Source of the DNA: Amoeboaphelidium occidentale
Taxonomy: Eukaryota; Aphelidiomycota; Aphelidea
Assembly (NCBI GenBank): GCA_023515795.1
Contig: JALGPX010000006.1
Location: 99,421-163,420, forward strand
Length of the DNA: 64,000 nt
Reading direction: 5' to 3'
A model generated the notes under the pieces. It saw only the letters and a list, made by a program, of their open reading frames with translations, did not search any database and was not told the DNA's origin. Every line of letters begins with the position of its first letter. Within the stretch, counting starts at the first letter, position 1. Shown here one piece after another: positions 29,395 to 40,626 of the stretch. The translations under genes were made by a program, and so were the position numbers.

Positions 29395-31955
29395 CTGGGC
29401 ATGTGCGTTATTGTGCTTTTCCTGAATAAAAGTCAACGAAAACGCTTTGCAATTCGTACTTATACTATCACAATGTTGAGGTTTCATGGTAGCAATCTGT
29501 CATCACCGCCTTAAATGTACGACGAATTCTGATTCTACTGATACATGTGATATTGAGCCTTACATCAGTAATAAACCCTTGCATATTGCATTACGTCCCT
29601 GATCATGAGTGCGCATAAGGCAACCTAACTCCGAGCACTCGCGCATTGGGAGTTTTATAGGTACTGGTTTAGAACTGGCTCGGATATATCGCTGAAACCA
29701 CTTTTGGCGCAAAAATGATGCGCTGACGCTGTGAAGCTGAAACTTTGGCCTACACTTCCAGATCATCTAAACCATGGTAAACACGGTAATTCTTTCCGTG
29801 TTTTATTGTAATTCGTTAAGAATTTTGATTTTGGCTCGAATCTTGAGAACACAAAAAGTAAAAGAAATTTTTTGACGGAAACAGCTGCAGAGTCTCAACA
29901 AGAAACGACATCGTATAGAGTTGCGCTTCCTATGCTGGCGAGCTGTTGAAACAACCATTCGAGCACGGGAAGACGGTGCTGAAGTAAAAATAAAGTTCTG
30001 AATACAGAGTGGTTCAAGCAGGCTCTCTAGCTGTTTATTTCCAAAGATAAAAGCATAAAAGTTCCACAGCGGAGTGTGATGAACGTGAGTATATCTAAAG
30101 ATTCAAGTCACTAATTACGTCTCAGAGATGTAGTATCATCAGTATCGTGACTATGAACTGCGGTTTCTTGTGTCATATCATAATGTTAATCGACTGTAAG
30201 TCCAGCAGAAGCAATAAAAGAAGGTAAGAGGACTTTTCCGAGCATTTTATGCCAGATGGACTCTTTTAAAAGGACAGAGGGTGTAAGGACATGAATTCGC
30301 CTTTCTTCAAGGGCACGAATGGCGTGATTCTATTGGCTGATTTTGTGATGGGTGTTCAACTTTAAGGTTTTGAATAGATATTGCCTTTCTCATATGAAAA
30401 GAATATCTGTTACATCCTTAGATAGATCTATTTGTTTCTTATGCTCTCCATGCAAGACTATCTTCTTTCGTCTTGCCGTTTCAAGTAGCGCGGCGTGAAG
30501 GACGCAGAAGAACCTAGGCAAATTTGATGGAGCAGTTGATTTTTTACATTTAAAAGTGACTGCTGATATCAAATCGTCCGTGTTCTGTAAACAGTGATCA
30601 TCTATCTCCGGTTTTCGCTTTCTACAGTTTGGTTGCGGTTGATTAAACAATCGCAAAGAGCGTTGTTTCAGCTAAGCGAATGTTAAGCAATCTCAGCTCT
30701 ACTGAGCTCTCTGGATACGCGATATTATAGAATGAAAACAATGATCTGAGAGTCAAATGTAATACAAGCTTGTGTTCGCGACATTTAGCTTCATGCAACA
30801 ATTCCCACTGTCAAATAAAGGCGGATTTTGGATCATGTATTTCAAATTTTGCGCCAGTGTTGCTTACTCTGCATTTCTCTCTCGCTATGACGATGTATGC
30901 CTTTCCTGCGATGGTTTTAGTGATAGTTGAAGCGCCCTGCGATAATCTCGCGGCGATACTATGACTGAAACAACCGATAATTCTATGATGACATCCAATA
31001 CTATTTCGTTTAATAAACTACAAAAATGATCTGGAAAGAAGAACAAAGTAATACGTATCTATTGAACGCCCATCGATTTCTTCAAGGTACTCACATGCTG
31101 AAACAATTTCGTGCATTGTACACTTTTCCATCATCCAACAAAGGAAAACCTGATACAGAACCCTCTTAATTTGCTCATCCCAATTACTCAACCCTCGGTG
31201 TAATTTTAATATGAAGTCAACCGTCACCTGATTTTCCAGTCATGTTCAATTAACTCGGCTACGCTTTAATGGATGATTATCGCTGCGTAACATTCATTAA
31301 AAACTTGCTTTAGAAGCAGCTGCGAGAATAATCATGGTGGAAAATCAATATGCGGCGTTGAAACATGTGTGTTTTCAATGTTCTACTAAAATCTATTTTA
31401 ACGTCTCATCTTGACAGGGCGTCTGGCCATGTCTTTCCAGTGTCGTCTCATGCCTTTCTACAGTTATTCAACAAAACTCCATATATCTGTGCAAACTGTC
31501 GTGGTGTATTGTACATCAAGGAGTTGTGATAACTCCACACATAATCACTCTCTTTTTGTTGCTAGAGGAGTGTCGCTGCGCTCAGCTTGTATAAATACAA
31601 CAGATCCCAGATATTCTCAGATGAACTTATAAAGTAATGGAATGTACACAGAAAGCCTTGCTTTGTGCGATATATTTGCCTTGTTTCAATGCAGATTCGT
31701 CACGTTATTGCAACTATGATCATGACAATATATCTCCGTATGATTTCACAAATAAAAATGTCCATCGGGCTTTGTTTAGCAATGAAGAGCGCATTCGATG
31801 TGTTCTGAAGCGTCTACCGCTAGTTGTTTGGACAGTTTCAGCCACTGGTACGACAGCATCATTTTTCGCTCAATTTCCCTGATCACATTTGAATCCTTTT
31901 CACAGTTTGATCATTCTAAACATAGGCTTCTTTAACAAGAATTGATATACTTCCA
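29395..31955. other. 2.5-kb gene-poor stretch
   Basis: Only short frames occur, mostly without coding character. A minus-strand frame at 31018-31227 (HEIVSACEYLEEIDGRS) and one at 30390-30656 look slightly protein-like but have no partner exons I can support. The sequence lies inside the interval bounded by the 404-bp GDH2 repeats, so it may be inserted or decayed DNA. Confidence 0.4.
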
Positions 31956-32998
31956 ATGCAAATAGTTTCCATGAAAAGCTCATTCTACTTTGTGCTAATG
32001 TTTCTTATTGGAGAAGCTATTCTTCTGATGGGATGGAATATAATCCTAAAGAATGATTGTAACAATGCTCAAAAAGATGAATTGAAAGTAGAAGAGCTTA
32101 AAAATGAAAGCAAAAGCCTTAGAGAAGAAAATCTAAAATGCCTACTTCTGTCAGAAAAGTTGATCACAGATGGCAAAAACCTTAGAGATGAATCTAGAAT
32201 TTTGCTTACCCAAAAGGAAGACTTGGAATCTCAGAATGCGAATTCAAAAATGTTGGCTATAAAGTATCGTCGCCTCTCAGGAGAATTAGCATGCAAAATT
32301 AATCCCGAAGATGTACAAGAGAGTGGAGGATGGTGTTTGGTACCAGCTGCGGCTGATGAGGCTAGCAAATGGGATCTGAATGGCGGTCGTCCTGCCAAGA
32401 ACCATATGACTGCAGATGCCGGAGTCGCTGCCGGTATCAAGAAATTTATCGGTAGTGGTTCTTCAGTTACGACTGTCATTGACATTGGGGCAGGTGTTGG
32501 CCAGTATGGCCACTGGTTCAAAAACAATAATGCTGCCATATCTTGGAAGGGATACGATGGCGCTGCAAATGTTGAAGAATTTACAAGCAACTTTGTTAGT
32601 TGGTAATATCTTTTGTGTGTTAAAACTGTGATTAATTTTGAAGGATTGATGCAACTGATTCCTTATTTGACACTATTGGCTCTGATGTTGCTGACTGGGT
32701 AATCTCCTTGGAAGTTGGTGAACATATTCCACCTGAAAAAACAAATGCTTACTTGGACACCCTTGACCGCCATAATCGCTTCGGAATTATATGCAGTTGG
32801 GGTGTTCCAGGACAAGCTGGCCACTCTCATATTAACTTGAAATCAAATGAGGATGTTGTTGAAATCTTCAAGAAGAGAGGCTACGTACAGGATGAATGGG
32901 CAATGAAATTTCAAGATGAGGTCAGAAAAACTGCTTCATATTTTTGGTTTAGAAATACATTTATGGTGTTCAAGCGTCAGAGAGCCACGGATTCATAA
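31956..32998 (+). CDS. membrane-anchored class I SAM methyltransferase-like protein
   Basis: Two exons (31956-32602 and 32644-32998; intron 41 nt) give 333 aa. A signal-anchor (residues about 7-27, SFYFVLMFLIGEAILLMGW) is followed by a coiled-coil stem (about 40-105) and a catalytic domain. VIDIGAGVGQYGHWF is methyltransferase motif I (glycine-rich SAM loop). WVISLEVGEHIPP is motif IV/post-I-like. GIICSWGVPGQAGHSHIN and YFWFRNTFMVFKR lie near the end. This is a Golgi/ER-type topology; the substrate (sugar or small molecule) is unknown. It sits alone in the gene-poor interval between the GDH2 repeats. Confidence 0.7.
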
Positions 32999-33076
32999 GA
33001 CGGTCACTATACGTAGAACTAACAATAAAATTTAGTCTACTGCTCTATTATGATTTTTTCTGTTTCAATATCATCA

Positions 33077-33480
33077 TTGCGATTGTCTCTACAGACTCGA
33101 GGCGAAAGTACTGATCATCGATACCCAAGTTTCTAACAGGGCCATTAATGGTTCAGCTCGGCAATATTCTTACCCGTAGAACCAAGCGACCTCATTTTCT
33201 ACCAATTCCTTTGGTATGAAACCTTTCTCGGCAATGTGTGCAGAAACTTTGAGCATCTGGTCATGCTTTCCTTCAAATACAGTATCGGCATAACCGATTT
33301 TCTCATTGACTGAAAGCTTGTGGATAGTGCCTTCTTGGCCTTGAGAATTATCCTTTAAAGGACTAGTTGCAAGTGGGAGTGGCATTCTGGGGATGTCAAT
33401 GAAGAACATTTTTTAGCGAGGGTCAAGCGGACTGTGAAACTTGGCAGCTTTCTCAAGGATCTGCGGCATGGCGCAATTTA
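33077..33480 (-). pseudogene. truncated duplicate of the GDH2 5' end
   Basis: Copy 2 of the 404-bp repeat. It retains GDH2 exon 1 (start at 33385 on the minus strand), intron 1 with both splice sites, and about 56 bp of exon 2, where the homology stops. No catalytic part follows, so it cannot encode a dehydrogenase. Two substitutions create an in-frame upstream ATG not present in the original. Confidence 0.85.
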
Positions 33481-33540
33481 GCGGAAATGTGCGTGAAAGA
33501 ATCTCAAACGAAGAAGAAGACGTCTATTGAAGGAAAAACA

Positions 33541-36299
33541 TTAAAGAATGCCATTGTCTTTGAGTTTAACTAGTCGCCTTTTCAGTATGCCAAACTCCCG
33601 ATTACGCTCTTTTATCTCGTCTCGATCTTTACTATGACTATGAGACGAGACTAACATTGCGTGCCAGCACTTGATTAAATACATGATATCAACATCTTCA
33701 TCGTTTACTCCAAGATCTTTTTGAACATCTTCTGAAGATTCTTGAAAGAAAGAGAAATGGTCAGGAGTAATCGAGCCGCTTATTGCCTGCCTTCTCTTAA
33801 CATCTGCAATTTCTTCAAAATCTTGTGTGGTATTCAGCGAGCTAATACGATCAGGTACGAGAGGTTCTTTCTCCTGCAAATCTTCGTAATGATTTAAAGC
33901 AGTTGAAACTCTAACATAGTCTTCTTCAGCATCCATATCTGAAATGGAAGTTATCGCGGAAATTCTCTTTAACGCTAAACCAGCTTTTCTCATTGAGTAC
34001 ATTTCTGCTGCCTCAAAAAATGTAGCTCTAAGAAATTCGTTAGTTTCATCGAGCAATGTCTCTCGATGGGAATCGTCTTCTATGACATCAGTGCTGACTT
34101 TTCCGTAGCCTTCTTCTTCTGCATCTGTCAGGGATTCCGAGTCGGTATCTGAAGTTGACTCGACATCTTTAGTCTCGCTGTTAGAGAAAGGCTTGACGAA
34201 ATCTTTGAGTTTCTTCAAAGATGCTTCATCGCTAAACTTAATCGTAACACTCTTGATATTGACATTTCCGCACATGATACCCTCTTTAACAGCATTTTCC
34301 CAAGTCTGCATGGCTAAATCACAACGATTGTTTTCGTCGTTGAAAATCACAGTAGAGAGATCAAATCCTTCTTTAATTTCAGTGTAGAAAACCCTTCGAC
34401 TTTCTTCCACTATTGGGCCTTCTACCGCGGCATTCTTTGATTCTTCGTCCGTATTTTTGATTGTTGGAGCTGTTTTCAAACAAATTCTAGCNNNNNNNNN
34501 NNNNNNNNNNNNAATCCTTCTTTAATTTCAGTGTAGAAAACCCTTCGACTTTCTTCCACTATTAGGCCTTCTACCGCGGCATTCTTTGATTCTTCGTCCG
34601 TATTTTTGATTGTTGGAGCTGTTTTCAAACAAATTCTAGCCGGCGATGTTTGTAGCAGCTGCAAAGAACATAGTCCGAGTTTCTCGCACTCACGTTGCCC
34701 TCCAGCAGTTTTGGCAGGGTGCCAAACGTAGGCTCTGCATTTCAATTCTTCGAACTCTTCCATAAATTGTTTTGCTTTCAGATCTTCATCTTTCTCATTC
34801 GAATTGACTTCTTGGGCAGACACAATTGGTCCAGCGTTATTCCCGGAAGTAACTTCAGTATTGTTGCTTTTCTTAGATGACACAAAATGAAATAGCATAC
34901 TGATAGGATCTTTCTTTTGAGCGATGTCTGCAGTCAAATAATGTAGACCAACAACTGTGCCGTCTTGAGGCAATACTTTCAACATAAACCATCGTTTCTT
35001 ACATGATTCACCATTGAATCCTCTCAGCGATACTTCAGGCATTTCAACGAGATCAATCTCTTCATACTTGCAAGGCTTATGAAGTAGCGTTAAGGCATCA
35101 TTCTTCGTGTCTTTCATGAAGATCAAAACATTAGAATCGAGGGAAATAAGCCTCATACTGGAGTTGCTCACTCCGTACTTAATCTCGGAAGAGAAAGCGG
35201 AATTCAGTTTGTTCACAATAAAAAAATCGAGCTCCATCTCTACTTGCTTGTTTTGCTTCTCAACCGAAGACCTGAAACCGTCATAGATTGACTTTCCAAA
35301 ACTAGTCGTATCATTTCCTGTTGAAGCTCTTGGTTTTATCTTTTTTAGAAAAGAGGGTTTTCGTTTCCGCCCATTCACATTCACCGCTATTTCATTCAAT
35401 GAAGTGAGCAAATTCTGATCAATCGAAAACTTGTGAACATTCAACAATTCGAATAGTCGCCACTCTTTGGATACTTGATCAATAAGCGAGTTTCCTTCAG
35501 ATAAAAGTCCGGTCATCTTCTCAAACAATAGTCTTCCATAACTCTGAGGTTTCACGTCGCAGGACGTGATCAATTTCAATCCAAAACTTCTTTTTTCACT
35601 GAGAATCTTATCTGCGTTCTTGGCTTTAGTTTTGTCCAGCATCTTTCCAAGAAATAAGGGATATTGAGTGAGTCTCTTAATAGGAGCCAAAATAAAGTCT
35701 TGCAACATCATTTTTCTCCGTGGATTTGACATGTGAACAAGATCATTGTGACTTCGCACTAGCGATGCATCGACTGTAGATGAGGCTATGCTATCTATGA
35801 GTTCCCTGTATTTTACATTCTCGTCATAAAACTTGCCAAGAACATAAGAAGCATGATAGATCTGAGAACAATGATTAAGATGAACCTTTTCGAATTCACT
35901 CTTAGTATCTTCAGAGTAAAACATGATCTCTAATAATGTGTTGCATATGCTTTCAGCGTCTCTTCGAATAACTCCTTTGAGCCTCTTCTCAACCCTCCTG
36001 TGTAGATCTCTTATGGGCCAAAGTGACATCAAAGCGTTTTCGTATTGTTCAAGTTCATCGTTGTCAAATAAGCAACCATTAGGCCCTTTGATTACCTTCC
36101 CTCTTATAAAGTCAAGAACGAAATCTAAGTCTTTAATGAATGATGTCTCGGTATTTAGTAGCTCTTCAACGATCGGCTTGATCAAGCCATTCTCTTGTTT
36201 CTCTTCCTCCTGCAAGAGAGCAAATGTGTTCGGCGTAGGTGATCTGGACGGAGGGTAGCTTTTATATGACTGCGATGTGCCTGCTCTGTTCGGATCCAT
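33541..36299 (-). CDS. Rho guanine-nucleotide exchange factor (DH domain), split by a false gap
   Basis: Activates Rho-family GTPases. The N-terminal half has a Dbl-homology domain (about residues 40-245): VEELLNTETSFIKDLDFVLD is CR1 and LQDFILAPIKRLTQYPLFLG is CR3. A PH-like segment follows (about 385-500; VLIFMKDTKNDALTLLHK, KRWFMLKV). The C-terminal third is acidic and serine-rich. The 21-N gap at 34492-34512 is flanked by the same 128 bp (34364-34491 and 34513-34640, one mismatch). Collapsing this overlap leaves one uninterrupted 869-aa frame, so this is one gene rather than two. Specific GTPase target unknown. Confidence 0.85.
34492..34512. other. assembly gap (21 N) between overlapping contig ends
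   Basis: The last 128 bp of the left contig recur as the first 128 bp of the right contig with one difference. The gap is therefore an unmerged overlap and no sequence need be missing. Confidence 0.9.
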
Positions 36300-36987
36300 C
36301 TTGTGTGATATTTTGCTATATTGAGCGCTTCACAAAACTTTGATCAGATATCAAAAACGGATGGGAAAAGTTCTGGCCGAAAGCTTAGACAAGACACAAT
36401 AAGCTTATTCGTATAAGAATGTAGATGAGTGATAGACTCCACATCAACCAGGCATGATGTAAAGTGAGAGCTCATCGTTTTGCTCTTGTTTTGCATGACA
36501 AGTCATGTTAGTGTCCCGTAGCACTCACTGAAAAGGAATGCCATAGTCACTCTGAAAACGTCTTACATACATATTACTTGGAACAATTTTCGGCCATGGC
36601 CAAACACAATGGGCTTAATTAAACGCGTTTTAAATTAAGCGCATCAGGCTTGACGTGAAATGTATCGCAGTCTTAGAAACCCAGCGTCTATTGAGGAGAA
36701 GCGCCGAGTGTGGAAATACGATTTGTTCTTTCTTCGAAGAAATCAGAACCACATTAACCGTGGCTCCAAAGAGTGTCGAAGATTGATTTCTATAAAGAAA
36801 AAAATCGTTGAAATCTGATCTGCTTTTTGGGTTCAGTTTCAAAGGTGGAAGTGTTCAAAATTACTCAATAGCTTTATGCCACGCCTTGCTAAAGATCGCA
36901 CATAAACTAAAATACGCACAACCATCACAGAACGCTGATTTACATCGAGTATCTCAGTTTATTGTTGAATCCAAGATTATTCCATCT
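36300..36987. other. intergenic, no supported gene
   Basis: 688 bp between the RhoGEF 5' end and the RPS11 3' end. Two short opposite-strand frames have no recognisable content. It should contain the RhoGEF promoter near 36300-36450. Confidence 0.4.
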
Positions 36988-37509
36988 TTAGAACTTCTTG
37001 AACTGTTTTGATGCACCAGATGCCTTAGCAACCTTAAGAACATTGAATCTAACAGTCTTTGACAATGGGCGGCACTGTCCGACGGTAACAACATCACCAA
37101 CCTCGACACCAATAAAGCAAGGGCTCATGTGGGCAGCCAAGTTCTTGTGTCTCTTTTCGTAACGGTTGTACTTTGGAATGTAATGCAAATAATCACGTCT
37201 GATAATGATGGTACGGGTCATCTTCGTGCTGACGACAACTCCAGTCAAGATACGGCCACGGATAGACACTTCTCCAGTGAATGGGCACTTCTTGTCAATG
37301 TATTTTCCCTCAATAGCTTCACGAGGAGTCTTAAATCCAAGACCGACGTCCTTGTACCAACGGTAGTTGGAGCCCTTCTTAGCGACTTGATTAGATAGTA
37401 CACGTTTTCCATTCAAGAAAATTCCCTTCTGCTTCTGGAAAGCCTTTTCGACCTATGGAACGGGTAATTAGTCGCAATTTACGTTTATAAGACGTACTTG
37501 AGTATCCAT
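36988..37509 (-). CDS. RPS11: 40S ribosomal protein S11 (uS17)
   Basis: Two exons (37498-37509, 36988-37452) with a 45-nt intron after the fourth codon ([14 protein letters not shown]) give 158 aa, the same length as human RPS11. Landmarks are [33 protein letters not shown] and [17 protein letters not shown] tiny first exon with an intron close to the start is typical of ribosomal protein genes in compact fungal genomes. Confidence 0.97.
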
Positions 37510-37605
37510 TTTCTAATTGTTTAAATCTAAAGAAAATTGTTGCAAAAATTTTTGTTCCTTTCTAAGGTTGATCATGCAGATCATCTATTCGAGTTATGAT
37601 CGTCG

Positions 37606-38771
37606 TTATTTCTTCTTTGGTACAGCTGAGTATGGCTTCCTTCTTGTCAATAGCTCATACATGATAATTGCGTATGCATACGTGTCAGAGTTTAGAAGTA
37701 AATGAGGCTTTCCTCTCGTGGGATCTTCTTGTCGCGCTTTTTTGTCTTTGCCTAATCTCTTGAATGTTTCAGGTGAAGCGTAGCTCAGAGATTTTCCTCT
37801 CATTTCCACAGGCTGATATGCAGATACAAGTAATGAAGCATTTGTAACAGGGTTTGATAAGCCAAAGTCTGCAATGGCGGTTCTCAAGCATTTCTGTTGT
37901 TCATCAAAATGCAACAATATGTTACCAGGCTAAACATTAGTCTTGTTGATACATAAGTCACGAACCTTTAAGTCTAAATGAGCTATTCCCGCTTTATGCA
38001 TGTACCACAATCCTTTTGCTAGATCTCTTGATAGCGATGTCACCAATCTCTTTGTCCATTGAACTTTCCGCGACTTCCAATATTTCAAAAGACTATCCAA
38101 AGATCCCAACGGATAGTACTGCATAAGAATTGAATCAGGTTCTCTAGAAAATCCACACATCTAAACATTTCTTTAGTGAGCTCTTGTAGAAATTACCTGA
38201 ACGAAATGGATATTGTTTCGAAACATCCATGTGATGGACACCTCCTGATCAAATCCCTTCTTAATCTTCTCTTTGTGACTATGCTTGCCTATTATTCCTA
38301 TAAGAACTCTCCGTAATCATGAAACTACCTTCTGCAATTTTAACAACGAGTCTGTAAGGTCCAAGTCTGTTCATGAGGTCGCGATTCTGTGGTTCCGCCA
38401 AGTACACACCTCCAAATCCACCTTGACCAAGTTTGTCCTTAACAATATAATCAATTCCAGGCTTTTGCTCAAGAAATATAGGAAATGATAGTTCGACTTT
38501 GCATTAGACTCTAAACTCGCACGAAGATCTCACCTTGATTCTGATCTATCAGTGTTGGCCCAGAGAGTTCCTGCTTCACTGGCGGCTGACTGAAATTCTG
38601 TTGTGGTCTCGCTGGTGAGAAGTCAGGCCTAGTGGAATCCGGAGATCTAGTATGCGACAAGGGTATTGATCCTCCTGGCCGACTGACAAGCTGTTGCTGA
38701 AACTGCCTGTAACCGTTCATTGAGACACTGGCAGACTGGCGTCCTTGATTACCGACTTGCTGCTGGCTCAT
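37606..38771 (-). CDS. protein kinase with Q-rich N-terminus and short C-lobe
   Basis: Five exons (38534-38771, 38329-38496, 38197-38288, 37966-38160, 37606-37929; introns 37, 40, 36, 36 nt) give 338 aa from the ATG at 38771. The frame stays open upstream, so the first exon may be longer or preceded by another. A Gln/Ser/Pro-rich tail precedes the kinase domain. Visible motifs: KLGQGGFGGVYLAE (P-loop), LVVKIAEG (VAIK Lys), GIAHLDLKPGNILL (HxD variant HLDLK), IADFGLSNP (DFG), SYASPETF (APE-like SPE), and SDTYAYAIIMYELLTRRKPY (alpha-F). The frame ends just after alpha-F/G; the last 60-80 residues of a normal C-lobe are missing. A further 39-nt intron could add about 23 residues but not a full lobe. 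Confidence 0.7.
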
Positions 38772-39038
38772 GTTCTTGATATAATCAATATCACCAAAAC
38801 AGTTGTTTCCAGACAAACCATCGATTTTTGGCTGATCTATTTATATCACCAATGTTGTCGCAGTTAAATTTTGAATATAAAGTCTCCCAAAAAGAATGTT
38901 AAAGTCAAAAATGTATGAGATGAAATAACGATAACACTGGTGACGTTCTATGGCTAGCTTCGTAAGTGTTGCACAATAGAAACTGAGCCGGAAGTATAAC
39001 TATCTATTGAAACCGATCAGCCGAGTTGATCACTCATT

Positions 39039-40093
39039 CTACCCAAAATACCAATGCAATAGCTTTGATGAAATGTTAAACCCAAAGAGTGATAATATGT
39101 ACAGAAGTATGAAACCTGCAGATGGATATAGAAATATAACAGTGTTTTGCACGAAAGGCAACGCTAAAAGTAAAATATTCTGCAGAAATAATTACCGCTA
39201 TAGCCAAGAAATGTAATGTAAATGTAAGCAAATACACTGATCAGATACATGGTGTTACCAATTATCCGGGAGTAGATAGTATCATGAAACAGTATACTCA
39301 CAAGCAACAGTTGCAATAAATAGTTGATCATAAACACGGGCACAAAAGAATTACAATGCACATCAAAACAATAAGCCCATTCTACATTCTGTTCCACATT
39401 ATGAACCGTTCGCTGGCCTGTTAAGAACTTATTGGTCAAATACCACAAAACTGTTGCAACTAAAAGACCCACGAAATAGAAATCCACAAGAACCATCCAA
39501 AATAATATTTGCAGCGTCCTACCAAAATCTAAATGAAACACTCCCGCATATATCAATGAAACAAAACATATTGCTGCAGTTAAAATAACCAGAAAAGCTG
39601 GATCATCTCGAGCCCATTGATTCTTAGTTTCTAACTATTAAACCCTCATGACTAAATAATCTTACGCCTGTGATAATAAATGTTCCGATAACTACAAAAA
39701 GAGCAAAGAAATTATCAGTAAACCACAAAACCATTTGAAGGAAACTTACACTCGCCTTGGAGCATAACATAAATTCATAATCTGCCATGAAGCAAATTCA
39801 AAATCCATCTGCCTGAACTTCAAAGCCCGTCTAAAGAACTGGGGGACAGTAAAGAAACCTGAACTTGAACTCAGCATGGAGCCAAAGCCCGAAGAATTTG
39901 GATATGACCGTCTCTGACTTGTTCTTCTTGAGCCACTCTGTATTGTATCTGAAGATGTCGGTACATTAGAAAACATGGAAGGTGTATTATTCCTAGGCAC
40001 ATTCCCGTCAAGGCTGAGCGATATGTGAGTGTCTCTTCTTGCGGCTGCCATGCTGATTTTGAAATTATTTCCCTGAAACGATCGCGCGCTCAT
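39039..40093 (-). CDS. UNC50: UNC-50 family Golgi membrane protein
   Basis: Four exons (39750-40093, 39666-39691, 39196-39630, 39039-39163; introns 58, 35, 32 nt) give 309 aa. Landmarks match human UNC50: FRQMDFEFASWQI, YYHRQTKNQWARDDPAF, EWAYCFDVHCNSFVP, YIYITFLGYSALPF and the C-terminal TVIFLYPSAGFILLY. Five membrane helices are expected. UNC50/Gmh1 is a conserved Golgi protein linked to Arf-GEF function and receptor trafficking. Exon 2 is only 26 nt. The start is 20 bp from the divergent PPIL3 start; internal Met at MAAARRD is another candidate. Confidence 0.93.
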
Positions 40094-40113
40094 AGAGAAT
40101 TACTTTAACGAAA
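40094..40113. promoter_or_regulatory. 20-bp bidirectional start-to-start spacer
   Basis: Only 20 bp separate the UNC50 and PPIL3 start codons. The core promoter of at least one gene must lie inside the other's coding region, unless one start is further downstream (the UNC50 internal Met at 40051 would widen the spacer to 62 bp). Confidence 0.5.
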
Positions 40114-40614
40114 ATGTCTGTGACTCTTCATACGGATTTGGGTGACATTAAGATTAGAATTCATTGGGATCGCGTTCCAAGAACAGCAGAGAACTTTCTT
40201 GCTTTGTGCTCAAGTGGGTATTACAATGGCTGCATATTTCACAGGAACATTAAAGGTTTTATGGTTCAGACTGGAGATCCTACAAATACTGGCAAAGGAG
40301 GAGAATGTATATGGGCAGGCGGCAAATTCGAAGATGAAATTGTGGATGATCTGAAGCATGATTCTCGCGGCGTCGTTTCAATGGCCAATTCCAATAAGCC
40401 AAACACGAACGGTTCACAATTCTTTATTACATACGCAAAGCAAAATCATTTAGACGGAAAGTATTCAGTATTCGGTAGAGTTGTGGATGGTTTCAAGACT
40501 TTGGATGCGTTGGAAGAATTAGAAGTGGGCAAGAAGAACAGGCCCTTGAAAGAAGTCAGAATTACTTCAGTTACGATCCATTCTAATCCCATAGCGGATG
40601 AAAGCGCATTTTAA
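40114..40614 (+). CDS. PPIL3: cyclophilin-type peptidyl-prolyl isomerase (PPIL3)
   Basis: 166-aa single exon containing one cyclophilin domain. MSVTLHTDLGDIKIRIH, PRTAENFLALC, FHRNIKGFMVQTGDP (catalytic Arg in FHR), MANSNKPNTNGSQFFIT and FGRVVDGFKTLD identify the short PPIL3 class, which is associated with the spliceosome. Its 3' end is 12 bp from the convergent YJU2 gene, so two splicing-associated genes are tail to tail. Confidence 0.93.
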   Translation: MSVTLHTDLGDIKIRIHWDRVPRTAENFLALCSSGYYNGCIFHRNIKGFMVQTGDPTNTGKGGECIWAGGKFEDEIVDDLKHDSRGVVSMANSNKPNTNGSQFFITYAKQNHLDGKYSVFGRVVDGFKTLDALEELEVGKKNRPLKEVRITSVTIHSNPIADESAF

Positions 40615-40626
40615 GTTTCCATAAAC

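Noticed and set aside
33541-34491. separate short acidic gene downstream of the RhoGEF
   Set aside because: It is the C-terminal part of the RhoGEF; the apparent start lies in the duplicated 128 bp beside the gap.
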